64,000 nt of DNA, taken from positions 62,001 through 126,000 of the forward strand of contig NZ_JACSCX010000001.1 of assembly GCF_014333525.1 (NCBI RefSeq), read 5' to 3'. The position numbers and the translations under genes are program-made. Source of the DNA: Hymenobacter puniceus (GTDB lineage Bacteria; Bacteroidota; Bacteroidia; Cytophagales; Hymenobacteraceae). This document shows, one piece after another, positions 33,412-44,507 of this stretch. A model generated the notes under the pieces. It saw only the letters and a program-made list of their open reading frames with translations, made no database searches and was not told the origin of the DNA. Position 1 is the first letter of the stretch. Every line of letters begins with the position of its first letter.

Positions 33412-34128
33412 ATGCTTTTTTCAGCTGTCCCCATCGAGCCTTTTGACTGGCACCGAATTTTCTGGTCGGAAGACGCGCCTCCTCTATTCTTACTGGAAAT
33501 AGCATTTCGCTGCATCCTTACCTACACTTTCACGCTCGCAGTGCTACGGGTTACGGGGCGGCGCGGAGTCAAGCAATTATCGTTGTTTGAGTTGAGCATC
33601 GTGCTGGCTCTGGGCTCGGCCTCCGGCGACGCCATGTTCTACGACGATGTGCCGCTGATGCATGTAGGAGTGGTGTTTGCTGCCGTAGCCGTTATGTATG
33701 TAGGGTTCAACCGTCTCACGGAGCGGCTGCCTCGCTTTTCAGATTGGCTGGAAGGCGCGCCGGTGTTGCTGGTAGAGGAAGGCGAAGTGAACATGCCCAA
33801 CTTTGGCAAGCAGCGCCTCAACCAGAAAGAGCTGTTCGGGGAACTGCGCCGGCAACAAGTCGAGCATCTGGGCCAGGTGCGGCGCGTGTACATTGAAGCC
33901 ACCGGTGAGATGAGCGTGTACTTCTTCGATGATGCGGATGTGCGCCCCGGCCTGCCCATCTGGCCGGAACACAAAGAACAGAAACGCCGCCGCGTAGAAG
34001 AGGCTGGCCAGCATGCCTGCTCCTGTTGTGGCCATGTGCAGCACCTGCCCCGTGGCGGCACTGCTATCTGCGCAGCCTGTCAGAACAACGAATGGATTCC
34101 GGCGTGTGATGCGCACCGCGTAGCGTAG
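33412..34128 (+). CDS. DUF421 (YetF-type) membrane protein with C-terminal cysteine cluster
   Basis: About 238 residues, starting at MLFSAVPIEPF. Three hydrophobic segments come first (FLLEIAFRCILTYTFTLAVL, LSIVLALGSASGDAMFYDDV, VGVVFAAVAVMYVGFNRL), then the family's cytoplasmic domain: LVEEGEVNMPNFGKQRLNQKELFGELRRQQVEHLGQVRRVYIEATGEMSVYF. The residues around RVTGRRGVKQLSLFEL are diagnostic of DUF421. The last 40 residues add CSCCGHVQHLPRGG followed by CAAC, a four-or-more-cysteine pattern like a zinc ribbon, which is not part of the minimal domain. YetF-type proteins are implicated in spore and envelope physiology in Bacillus; the role here is unknown. Confidence 0.88.
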   Translation: MLFSAVPIEPFDWHRIFWSEDAPPLFLLEIAFRCILTYTFTLAVLRVTGRRGVKQLSLFELSIVLALGSASGDAMFYDDVPLMHVGVVFAAVAVMYVGFNRLTERLPRFSDWLEGAPVLLVEEGEVNMPNFGKQRLNQKELFGELRRQQVEHLGQVRRVYIEATGEMSVYFFDDADVRPGLPIWPEHKEQKRRRVEEAGQHACSCCGHVQHLPRGGTAICAACQNNEWIPACDAHRVA

Positions 34129-34164
34129 AAGAGGCTGGCGCGCATACCTTCTTACTTTGCGCCT

Positions 34165-34557
34165 ATGCTTCCCCTACTTCACGTCCACCATATTGCCATC
34201 ATTGCGGCCAACTATGTCCGCTCCAAGCACTTCTACACCGAGGTACTAGGGCTGCGCGTCATCCGGGAAGTGTACCGCGAGGCCCGACAGTCGTGGAAGC
34301 TGGATCTAGCTTTGGGCGAGCAATACATTATCGAGCTGTTTTCTTTTCCCAATCCGCCCCGCCGCCTCACCCAGCCCGAAGCCACCGGCCTGCGCCACCT
34401 GGCCTTTGCCGTGTCGAATATCGAGGCAACCGTGCGCCACCTCAGCACCCACGGCATAATTTCGGAGCCCATTCGGGTAGACGAGTTTACAGGCCGCCGC
34501 TTCACCTTCATCGAGGACCCTGATGGACTACCGCTGGAGTTTTATGAGGAGGCGTAA
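34165..34557 (+). CDS. VOC family protein (YaeR/SMU1112c type)
   Basis: 130 residues, one vicinal-oxygen-chelate unit pair. Metal-ligand positions are intact: HHIAIIAANY (His), GEQYIIELFSF (Glu), LRHLAFAVSNIE (His) and LPLEFYEEA (Glu). SKHFYTEVLGLRVIREVYREARQSWKLDLAL and the C-terminal FTGRRFTFIEDPDGLPLEFYE are characteristic of the YaeR subgroup often called GloA2. Its enzymatic reaction is unproven. A TTACTTTG at 34151 may be its -7 box, but the distance to the ATG is only a few bases. Confidence 0.92.
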   Translation: MLPLLHVHHIAIIAANYVRSKHFYTEVLGLRVIREVYREARQSWKLDLALGEQYIIELFSFPNPPRRLTQPEATGLRHLAFAVSNIEATVRHLSTHGIISEPIRVDEFTGRRFTFIEDPDGLPLEFYEEA

Positions 34558-34600
34558 GCCGTAATCTTTAAGAATAGGGAGGCCACGCAAGCGCTGTAAA

Positions 34601-35341
34601 TCAGGAGCCGGTCAGCCGATACGACAAACCTACGCGCAGCATCTGGTAGCGCAAATCATCATATACCTCGTCAATTGCGGGTTGGTAGTTGGTCAAGCCA
34701 TAAGAATACCCCACTGAGAGTCCAGCCCGCTGATAGTAGGCTGTTAAGTTCAGCCGGGCCCGCACGTCGTGGGTCGGATGCGCCCGGTCAAGGCTCGTGG
34801 TGTACGTGGTGCCGTACTCCGACTTTGCCCGGCTGTCCTCGTGGCTCCGGAACAGGAACGCAACTTCGGGTCCTGCCGTCAGGTCGAAAGCTAGTGGAGC
34901 GTGCCGGAACCGGTACCCCACAAACGGGTGCACATTTCCGGCCTGACTGTTTATAATCGTCTTGCCATCAGCGCTTGCTCCGGCATCACTCTGGTCAAAC
35001 ACCAGAAATACCCGCGCCCGGCTACGCAGCATTTCGTAACCAGCCTGCACGCCCCATATGGCTTTCCCCTTCGTTACACGCTGTAACTGGGCCGCGCCGC
35101 CGTAGGTTAGCGCGGCTTTCCGGCCGTATGCGCTGGCGGAGTAAGGCACATCCCGGGTGGTGCGGAGATACACATAGTCATCCATGCCATCATCGGGCAC
35201 CAATATGGCAGTGCTTTCGATGGCCCCCGGACCCCGGAAAGCCCCCAAGCCAGAAGTAAGATGCAGCGAAAACTCTGTGCTTTGTGCAAAGCTGGCCGAA
35301 GCCAGGAATACGCCCACTAAACCGAGTACTAAATGTTTCAT
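34601..35341 (-). CDS. Outer-membrane beta-barrel protein, unknown function
   Basis: 246 residues with a signal peptide (MKHLVLGLVGVFLASASFAQ). The mature chain is a series of alternating strands: FSLHLTSGLGAF, AIWGVQAGYEML, VHPFVGYRFRHAPLAFDLTAG, DVRARLNLTAYYQRAGLSVGYSYG and a terminal QMLRVGLSYRL. This is the usual small porin-like barrel of Bacteroidota. No ligand or complex can be proposed. It converges on the VOC gene and has 163 bases upstream before the SerB-SerA gene on the other strand. Confidence 0.75.
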   Translation of the reverse strand: MKHLVLGLVGVFLASASFAQSTEFSLHLTSGLGAFRGPGAIESTAILVPDDGMDDYVYLRTTRDVPYSASAYGRKAALTYGGAAQLQRVTKGKAIWGVQAGYEMLRSRARVFLVFDQSDAGASADGKTIINSQAGNVHPFVGYRFRHAPLAFDLTAGPEVAFLFRSHEDSRAKSEYGTTYTTSLDRAHPTHDVRARLNLTAYYQRAGLSVGYSYGLTNYQPAIDEVYDDLRYQMLRVGLSYRLTGS

Positions 35342-35504
35342 AGGGTCCAGGAATACTATTGGCTGCCCGTGCGGCCTTATTGCTTTTATGAGTCAATAGC
35401 CCGCGGAAACGTTGCACGCGGCGGCGGTTTTCGGGTTCTACTCGTAGAACGGCCCGGCTCCGGTGATTGGCCCATTGCCCGCCGCCCCCTACCTTGCCCC
35501 CATC

Positions 35505-37406
35505 ATGCCTGATAGCACCACACCGCTTCCGTACCTTATCATTGATTTCGACAGCACGTTTACCCAGGTGGAAGGCCTGGACGAGCTGGCTGATATTGCC
35601 CTTACCGGCCAACCCAACCGCCAGGAAGTGGTGGCCGCCATCCGCGCCCTCACCGACCGGGGCATGAGTGGGGAACTGAAGTTTTCGGAGTCGCTCAGGG
35701 AGCGGCTGGCCCTGCTGCCGGCCCGGCGCGAGCATATTGCGCTGTTAGTGGAGCGGCTCAAGGGCAAGGTGTCGGAGAGCATCCGGCGCAACCGGGGCTT
35801 CTTCGAGCAGTTTCCGGGCCGGGTGTACATTGTGAGCAGCGGCTTCCGCGAATTTATTGAGCCGGTGGTGGCCGAGTTCGGCATCACCCCGGAATTCGTG
35901 CTGGCCAACACCTTCATCTTCGACGCCGAGGGCCGCATTACGGGCTTCGACACCACTAACGTGCTCAGCCAGGACGGCGGCAAAATACTGCAGCTGCGCC
36001 AGCTCGATTTGCACGGCCCCGTCTACGCCCTCGGCGACGGCTACACCGACTACCAGATCCGGGAAGCCGGCCTGGCCGACCGGTTCTACGCCTTCACCGA
36101 AAACGTAACCCGCGACGCCGTGGTGGCCCGCGCCGATGAAGTGCTGCCCAGTTTCGACGAATTTCTCTACCAGAACAAGCTCCCGATGACCCTCTCCTAC
36201 CCCAAGAACCGCATCAAAGTCCTGCTCCTCGAAAACCCCGACCCGCGCGCCGCCGCGCTGTTCCGCCAGGAAGGCTACCAGGTAGACACCGTGCCCGGCG
36301 GCCTCGACGAAGACGAGCTGGCCGCCCGCATCGAGGGCGTGAGCATCCTGGGCATCCGCAGCAAAACGCAGGTGACGGCCAAGGTGCTGGAAGCCGCCAA
36401 CCGCCTGATGGCCGTGGGCGCGTTCTGCATCGGCACCAACCAGATTGACCTGGTGGGCTGTATGCAGAAGGGCGTGCCGGTGTTCAACGCTCCGTTCAGC
36501 AACACCCGCTCGGTGGTGGAGCTGGCCCTGGGCGAAATCATCATGCTGGCCCGCCGCATCCCCGAAAAGAACCCCAAAATGCACCGCGGCGAGTGGGATA
36601 AATCGGCTGGCGGTTCGTTTGAAATCCGGGGCAAAAAGCTGGGCATCGTGGGCTACGGCAACATCGGAAGTCAGCTGTCGGTAGTGGCCGAGGCCATCGG
36701 CATGCAGGTGCTCTACTACGATGTGGCCGAAAAGCTGCAGCTGGGCAACGCCGTGAAGTGCCGCACCCTCGACGAACTGCTGCAGCAGGCCGACATCGTG
36801 ACGCTGCACGTGGACGGCCGACAGGAAAACACCCACCTGTTTGGGGCCGACGAGTTTGCCCGCATGAAGCCCGGCGCGCTGTTTCTCAACAACGCCCGCG
36901 GCCATGTGGTGGACGTGCCGGCGCTGGCCGCCGTGCTCCGCTCGGGCCACCTAGGCGGGGCCGCAGTGGATGTGTTTCCGTACGAGCCCAAAACCAACCA
37001 GGAAAGCTTTGAAAGCGAGCTGCGCGGCCTGCCCAACGTACTGCTCACGCCCCACATCGGGGGCAGCACGGCCGAGGCCCAGCGCAACATTGCCGAGTTT
37101 GTGCCCGAGCGGATTATGCAGTACGTGAACACCGGCAACACCCAGCAGAGCGTCAATTTCCCCAATATTCAGCTGCCCGAGCAGCAGGCCCACCGTCTGA
37201 TTCACATTCACCACAACGTGCCCGGCGTGCTGGCGAGCATCAATAACGTACTGGCCGCGCACCACGTCAACATCCTGGGCCAGTACCTGAAAACCAACGA
37301 GCACATCGGCTACGTCATCACCGACATCGACAAGCAGTATGAGCCGGAAGTCATCCAGGCTCTGCGCGAGGTGGAGCACACGATTAAGTTTCGGGTGCTG
37401 TATTAA
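35505..37406 (+). CDS. serA: SerB-SerA fusion: HAD phosphatase plus phosphoglycerate dehydrogenase
   Basis: About 633 residues, starting at MPDSTTPLPYL. Residues 10-220 form a HAD phosphatase of phosphoserine-phosphatase type: IIDFDSTFT (about D14 and D16), YIVSSGFREFI, and LGDGYTDYQI (about D178 and D182). Residues 230-540 are D-3-phosphoglycerate dehydrogenase: MAVGAFCIGTNQIDL, IVGYGNIGSQL (about G383 onward, NAD binding), LFLNNARGHVVD and LLTPHIGGST. An ACT domain occupies about 562-633 (HHNVPGVLASINNVLAAHHVNILG), for serine feedback. The fusion joins steps 1 and 3 of serine synthesis in one chain, leaving out the SerC aminotransferase. Related fusions occur in other Cytophagales. Confidence 0.93.
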   Translation: MPDSTTPLPYLIIDFDSTFTQVEGLDELADIALTGQPNRQEVVAAIRALTDRGMSGELKFSESLRERLALLPARREHIALLVERLKGKVSESIRRNRGFFEQFPGRVYIVSSGFREFIEPVVAEFGITPEFVLANTFIFDAEGRITGFDTTNVLSQDGGKILQLRQLDLHGPVYALGDGYTDYQIREAGLADRFYAFTENVTRDAVVARADEVLPSFDEFLYQNKLPMTLSYPKNRIKVLLLENPDPRAAALFRQEGYQVDTVPGGLDEDELAARIEGVSILGIRSKTQVTAKVLEAANRLMAVGAFCIGTNQIDLVGCMQKGVPVFNAPFSNTRSVVELALGEIIMLARRIPEKNPKMHRGEWDKSAGGSFEIRGKKLGIVGYGNIGSQLSVVAEAIGMQVLYYDVAEKLQLGNAVKCRTLDELLQQADIVTLHVDGRQENTHLFGADEFARMKPGALFLNNARGHVVDVPALAAVLRSGHLGGAAVDVFPYEPKTNQESFESELRGLPNVLLTPHIGGSTAEAQRNIAEFVPERIMQYVNTGNTQQSVNFPNIQLPEQQAHRLIHIHHNVPGVLASINNVLAAHHVNILGQYLKTNEHIGYVITDIDKQYEPEVIQALREVEHTIKFRVLY

Positions 37407-37416
37407 TCACCTTTCC

Positions 37417-37701
37417 ATGTCGATTCGCAACCTGACTTCCCGCCAGCTTTTCACTGTCCTTTTATATGGCACCGGTGGGTTCTATCTACCTCTTTCACTA
37501 CTGTTAGGCATTTTTTCGCTGTTGGGCGTAGTTCCGGCCCGATTAAATGAGCAGGACTACTACGGACTGCAAGGCATTGCTATCTACCTGCTATTTGCGC
37601 CTCTCATCGTTTTTATTCTCACGCTCACCACCTGGATTTTTGTTGCTCCCGGCTGGAAGCTGGCTCGAATTGTATGGACAAAAGTGGCGGCAGCTGAATA
37701 G
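37417..37701 (+). CDS. Small two-helix membrane protein
   Basis: About 94 residues, starting at MSIRNLTSRQLF, ten bases after the stop of the SerB-SerA gene. Two long hydrophobic segments (FYLPLSLLLGIFSLLGVV and IYLLFAPLIVFILTLTTWIFV) are separated by a charged loop; the C-terminus is short. I do not recognise the family. The tight spacing suggests co-transcription with the serine gene. Confidence 0.65.
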   Translation: MSIRNLTSRQLFTVLLYGTGGFYLPLSLLLGIFSLLGVVPARLNEQDYYGLQGIAIYLLFAPLIVFILTLTTWIFVAPGWKLARIVWTKVAAAE

Positions 37702-37712
37702 CATTTCAACGT

Positions 37713-40922
<3,210 letters not shown>

Positions 40923-40937
40923 TCAGCGAAACAAGTC

Positions 40938-41047
40938 CGCCTGTCATCCTGAGCGGAGCGAAGGACCTGATCAGGTTGGAACGGCAAGCGTAACAACTGC
41001 TCGTTCTAACCTGATCAGGTCCTTCGCTCCGCTCAGGATGACAGGCG
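40938..41047. repeat. Long inverted repeat, family B (copy 2)
   Basis: Arms of about 46 bp, 40938-40983 and 41002-41047, match with a single mismatch around an 18-base loop. The core TCATCCTGAGCGGAGCGAAG is shared with 24468-24575, but the arm continues further (ACCTGATCAGGT). It sits between pyrG and yidC. Confidence 0.9.
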
Positions 41048-41185
41048 ATTTGCATTTAATGTGCTGCCAAAAATGCCGACCAACAAATATTAACCTGACA
41101 AGTCCGACCTTTGCGGCGGCGTTGCCGGATTTTTGCGGGCGGCGCCCTTTCACGCATTCCTCTTTTTGCCCTCATTTTTACCTGA

Positions 41186-43093
41186 ATGGACAGAAATTCA
41201 GCAACCGGCCTGTTTTTGATAGCGGCCTTGCTCCTTGTCTACCTGTATTTCTTCCGGCCTGAAACCCCGAAGGAAGTACCCGCTGACAAGCCTACTACCG
41301 CCGCGGCCGCCACTACACCTGGCACGCCGGCTGCCGCCACCGCCCCGGCAGCTCCGCTGGATTCGGCTGCTGCGGCCCGCACATTGGGCGCTTTTGCCGG
41401 CGCGGCCATGGGCACCGCCCAGCAGACCCAGCTCCAGAACGGCAACCTCTCCGTGACGTTCTCCTCGAAGGGTGGCCGCGTGGAAGCCGTGCGCCTGAAT
41501 AAGTACAAGACGTTCTTCGGTAAGCCGCTGGATTTGATTGACGCCCAGAGCGCTCAGATTGATACCAAGTTCCGCACTACCACGGGCCAGAACGTACGTC
41601 TCTCCGACCTCTACTTCCAGCCGACTGCCGCGCAGCCGTTTGCCGAAGGCGACAAGAAAGGCCAGCGCCTGAGCTTCGTGGCCAGCGTGGCCGGCGGCCA
41701 GATCGAGCAGGTGTACACGCTGTTCGACAACTCCTACGAAATGGCCTACGACCTGCGGTTCACGGGCTTGCAGCAGGTGATGTCGCAGGAGCCGCTCACG
41801 TTCACGTTCGTGGACCGCGTGCGCCAGACCGAGCAGGACGTAAAGCAGAACCGCAACCACACCACCATCAACCACTACCTCGTGGACGATGAGCACGGTG
41901 CCCTGACTGAAGCCTCGGAAAAGCCGGAGGAACTGGACATCACGGAGCCGCTGAAGTGGGCCGCCCACAAGCACGACTTCTTCGTGGCTGGCATCATTGC
42001 CAACTCCAGCTTCTCGAACGCCAAGTTCAACTCCACGGTAGATCTGGCCGACACCACGTTCATCAAAACTCTGAGCACCACGCTCAGCATTCCGGCCGCC
42101 GACGCGCAGCAGGGCAAAGCCAGCTTCCGTTACTACTTCGGGCCCAACTCGCTGCCCATCCTACAGGACGTAACGCCCGGCTTTGACCGCAACGTGTACC
42201 TGGGCTGGGGCTTGTTCCGCTGGGTGAATCAATTCGTGGTGCTGCCCGTGTTCCACACGCTCGAGAAATTCATCAGCTCCTACGGCATCATCATTGCGCT
42301 GCTCGTGGTGCTGATCAAGCTCGTGACGTGGCCTTTGACCTACAAAACGTATGAGTCGCAGGCCAAGATGAAGGTGCTGAAGCCGGAAATCGACGCCATC
42401 AAGGAGAAGGCCGGCGACGACCAGATGAAGGTGCAGCAGGAAACCATGAAGCTGTACTCCAGCTTTGGGGTGAGCCCGCTCAGCGGCTGCGTACCCACGC
42501 TGCTCACGCTGCCGATTCTGTTTGCTATGTTCCAGTTTTTCCCCAACGCCATCGAGCTGCGGCAGGAGCATTTTCTGTGGGCCAAGGACTTGAGCACCTA
42601 CGACGACCTGATCAAGCTGCCGTTTGAGGTGCCGTTCCTGGGCCACCACATCAGTTTGTTCACGGTGCTGATGACGCTTTCCACGCTGCTCATGACGTGG
42701 CAGAGCAACCAGATGAACCCGGCCGCCATGCAGGGCCCGATGAAGTTCTACAGCTACCTGATGCCGGTGGTGTTCATGTTCGTGCTGAACAGCTTCGCCT
42801 CGGGCCTGACCTGGTACTACCTGGTATCTAACCTCGCCACGCTGGGCCAGCAGGCTCTCACGCGCCGCTTCGTGGACGACACTAAAATCCGGGCGCAGCT
42901 GGAAGCCAACAAAGTGAAGAACAAGGACAAGAAGCCATCCGGCTTCGGGGCCCGCCTCCAGGACGCCATGCGTGCCGCCCAGGAGCGCGACGCCTCCACA
43001 GCCCGCCCCGGCACTGCTGCTGACTCCGACGCCGATGCCGGCACTTCAGCCACTGTGGAGCCTAAAGCCAAGAAGCCTACCCGCCGCAAATAG
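41186..43093 (+). CDS. yidC: Membrane protein insertase YidC
   Basis: 635 residues. The first transmembrane segment (ATGLFLIAALLLVYLYFF) precedes an Ala/Pro linker and a large periplasmic beta domain (about 75-340: LSVTFSSKGGRVEAVRLNKYKTF, GLFRWVNQFVVLPVF). Five C-terminal transmembrane helices form the insertase core: GIIIALLVVLIKLVTWPLTYKTYESQAKMKVLKPEIDAIKEKAG, SGCVPTLLTLPILFAMFQFFPNAIELR and later SYLMPVVFMFVLNSFASGLTWYY. The basic tail (KVKNKDKKPS, KPTRRK) fits ribosome contact. It inserts proteins in the inner membrane alone or with SecYEG. The pyrG-yidC order is common in Cytophagales. Confidence 0.97.
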   Translation: MDRNSATGLFLIAALLLVYLYFFRPETPKEVPADKPTTAAAATTPGTPAAATAPAAPLDSAAAARTLGAFAGAAMGTAQQTQLQNGNLSVTFSSKGGRVEAVRLNKYKTFFGKPLDLIDAQSAQIDTKFRTTTGQNVRLSDLYFQPTAAQPFAEGDKKGQRLSFVASVAGGQIEQVYTLFDNSYEMAYDLRFTGLQQVMSQEPLTFTFVDRVRQTEQDVKQNRNHTTINHYLVDDEHGALTEASEKPEELDITEPLKWAAHKHDFFVAGIIANSSFSNAKFNSTVDLADTTFIKTLSTTLSIPAADAQQGKASFRYYFGPNSLPILQDVTPGFDRNVYLGWGLFRWVNQFVVLPVFHTLEKFISSYGIIIALLVVLIKLVTWPLTYKTYESQAKMKVLKPEIDAIKEKAGDDQMKVQQETMKLYSSFGVSPLSGCVPTLLTLPILFAMFQFFPNAIELRQEHFLWAKDLSTYDDLIKLPFEVPFLGHHISLFTVLMTLSTLLMTWQSNQMNPAAMQGPMKFYSYLMPVVFMFVLNSFASGLTWYYLVSNLATLGQQALTRRFVDDTKIRAQLEANKVKNKDKKPSGFGARLQDAMRAAQERDASTARPGTAADSDADAGTSATVEPKAKKPTRRK

Positions 43094-43134
43094 CAGCGGC
43101 CAGCCCGTCCGGCGCACTCTTACTACCTATAGAA

Positions 43135-43183
43135 AGTGGTCCTGCAAAGCCCAAAAGGGTTATTTGCAGGACCGCTCTTTTTT
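43135..43183 (+). terminator. Terminator after yidC
   Basis: AGTGGTCCTGCAAA pairs with TTTGCAGGACCGCT, near-perfectly, around a 14-base loop, followed by six T. Confidence 0.8.
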
Positions 43184-43227
43184 CGGCCTGATTTTAGAAC
43201 TTGCCGCGTAACTCAACTCCCTATCGT

Positions 43228-43761
43228 ATGCGCTCTTTCCTGCCCTCTCTCCTGCTGGCTGCTTTGCTCACTGGCTGCGCCGCGCAGGCCCAGCAAGCTC
43301 CCAAGCCAGTTAAAAAAGCTGCTGCCGTTAAGCCAGCCCGCAAGTCTAAAAAGGCTGCACCAGTGGCGGCAGCCAAGGACATGGCGCCGGTCATTGTGTT
43401 TAGCCGCACGCCCTGCCTGGGCCGTTGCCCGCACTATACTGCCTCCATTTACGCTGATGGCCGCGTGCAGTACGAAGGCCTGCAGTATGCCCCGCTGGAA
43501 GGCAAGCGCGAGTTCAAAATCTCCGTCTCAACGGTGAACACCATCCTGTTTCAGGCGCGCGAAATGAACTTCGCCAAGCTGCCCAAAACCTACTCCGACG
43601 GCGCCACCGACCTACCCGCTACCAGCCTCAGCATCCGGCAGGACCAAGGCCCCGCCACCGCTGTATCTGTCGAGTCGGGCGCCCCCGCCGAACTGACCAA
43701 CCTGCTCCGTTACGTCGAGAAGCAGATCACCGACGGCCTGGGCGTCACAGCGGATCAGTAG
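43228..43761 (+). CDS. DUF6438 lipoprotein
   Basis: About 177 residues, starting at MRSFLPSLLLAALL with lipobox LLTGCAAQ. After a Lys/Ala-rich linker (about 25-55) the domain shows VIVFSRTPCLGRCPHYTASIYADGRVQYEG, the signature of DUF6438, with the CxxxC cysteines that may form a disulfide. The C-terminal part has ILFQAREMNFAKLPKTY and ATDLPATSLSIRQDQG. Function unknown. The next gene is of related layout. Confidence 0.85.
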   Translation: MRSFLPSLLLAALLTGCAAQAQQAPKPVKKAAAVKPARKSKKAAPVAAAKDMAPVIVFSRTPCLGRCPHYTASIYADGRVQYEGLQYAPLEGKREFKISVSTVNTILFQAREMNFAKLPKTYSDGATDLPATSLSIRQDQGPATAVSVESGAPAELTNLLRYVEKQITDGLGVTADQ

Positions 43762-43814
43762 CAGTTCGCTGAGTTTTTTCGAATCTGGACAAGACCTTTT
43801 TATTACTCTGGGTT

Positions 43815-44354
43815 ATGAGTCGGCGCCTACTTCGCTCCCTTACGCTTTTTGCCCTACTGCTGCCTGCTATGTGGTGCCAGGGCCAGAGCCGGCGGAAACC
43901 GGCCGCGCCTGTAGCCAAGCGGGTTCAACCTGCCTGGCTAACTATTGGCGAAGAAGTTGGCTACGGGGCAAACGCGGGCAGTGGCTTTAGAGCCCGGCTC
44001 TACCGGACCGGCCACGTGTCTTACTGCAACGGGTCCGGGGACGTTTACGCTTTTGTGCTGCCCGACACTACCACCCGGCGGCTCTGGCAACACATTGATA
44101 AGCTGTCCGACACGCTGTTTCGATTTTATGCCCCCGAATACCCAATAGATGGTGGCTCCTATTTCCTGCTGCGCGACCAGGGCGTCAAGCGGCCCCTGCG
44201 CGCCAGCTACATTCTTGACAGTCAGGCACCGGCTATAGCACCGCTTTTCAAGCATCTGCGGCAGCAGTTGCGCCCCCCGGCCGGCACATTGCGCCCGCCC
44301 CTGGTGCGTACCCCCCAGACTACCGTCGCCGAGCTTTTTCCCTGCTCGTTTTAA
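43815..44354 (+). CDS. Exported protein, possible distant relative of DUF6438 neighbour
   Basis: 179 residues with a signal peptide (MSRRLLRSLTLFALLLPAMWCQGQ). The mature chain begins with an Arg/Lys/Pro/Ala-rich linker, then shows the order: a strand with a turn (FRARLYRTGHVSYCNG), a helix leading to FRFYAPEYPIDGGS, and a strand with YFLLRDQG, followed by a helix (IAPLFKHLRQQL). The same order of elements appears in the upstream DUF6438 gene (TASIYADGRVQYEG, AREMNFAKLPKTYSDG, LSIRQDQG, LTNLLRYVEKQI). A divergent tandem relationship is an inference. Function unknown. Confidence 0.65.
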   Translation: MSRRLLRSLTLFALLLPAMWCQGQSRRKPAAPVAKRVQPAWLTIGEEVGYGANAGSGFRARLYRTGHVSYCNGSGDVYAFVLPDTTTRRLWQHIDKLSDTLFRFYAPEYPIDGGSYFLLRDQGVKRPLRASYILDSQAPAIAPLFKHLRQQLRPPAGTLRPPLVRTPQTTVAELFPCSF

Positions 44355-44382
44355 GCATTAAGCTAAAAGAGCTTCTACTAAC

Positions 44383-44427
44383 AAGCCCTCCTGCAGCAGA
44401 TTAGTAATCTACTGCAGGAGGGCTTTC
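44383..44427. terminator. Terminator between convergent genes
   Basis: AAGCCCTCCTGCAG pairs perfectly with CTGCAGGAGGGCTT, and the stem extends inward (CAGATT/AATCTA). T-tracts flank it. It sits between the plus-strand exported protein gene and the minus-strand binding-protein gene. Confidence 0.75.
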
Positions 44428-44454
44428 TGCTTAAGAGGAACTTTGAGCACGGAG

Positions 44455-44505
44455 AAGAATTGCTCCAACACTGGCTTGATGCGCCACATGCTCGCACTGA
44501 TAACG
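44455..44505. repeat. Single decayed arm of repeat family C
   Basis: GAATTGCTCCAACACTGG followed by TTGATGCGCCACATGCTCGC matches the right arm at 52694-52747 with several changes. No left arm is present, but the arm follows a CCCTCC-type terminator at similar distance, as in the intact copy. It ends only a few bases before the stop of the binding-protein gene. Confidence 0.7.
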
Positions 44506-44507
44506 GG

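Noticed and set aside
35745..36950. A 401-codon minus-strand open frame opposite the SerB-SerA gene
   Set aside because: Covers conserved HAD and dehydrogenase codons on the other strand; no domain of its own.
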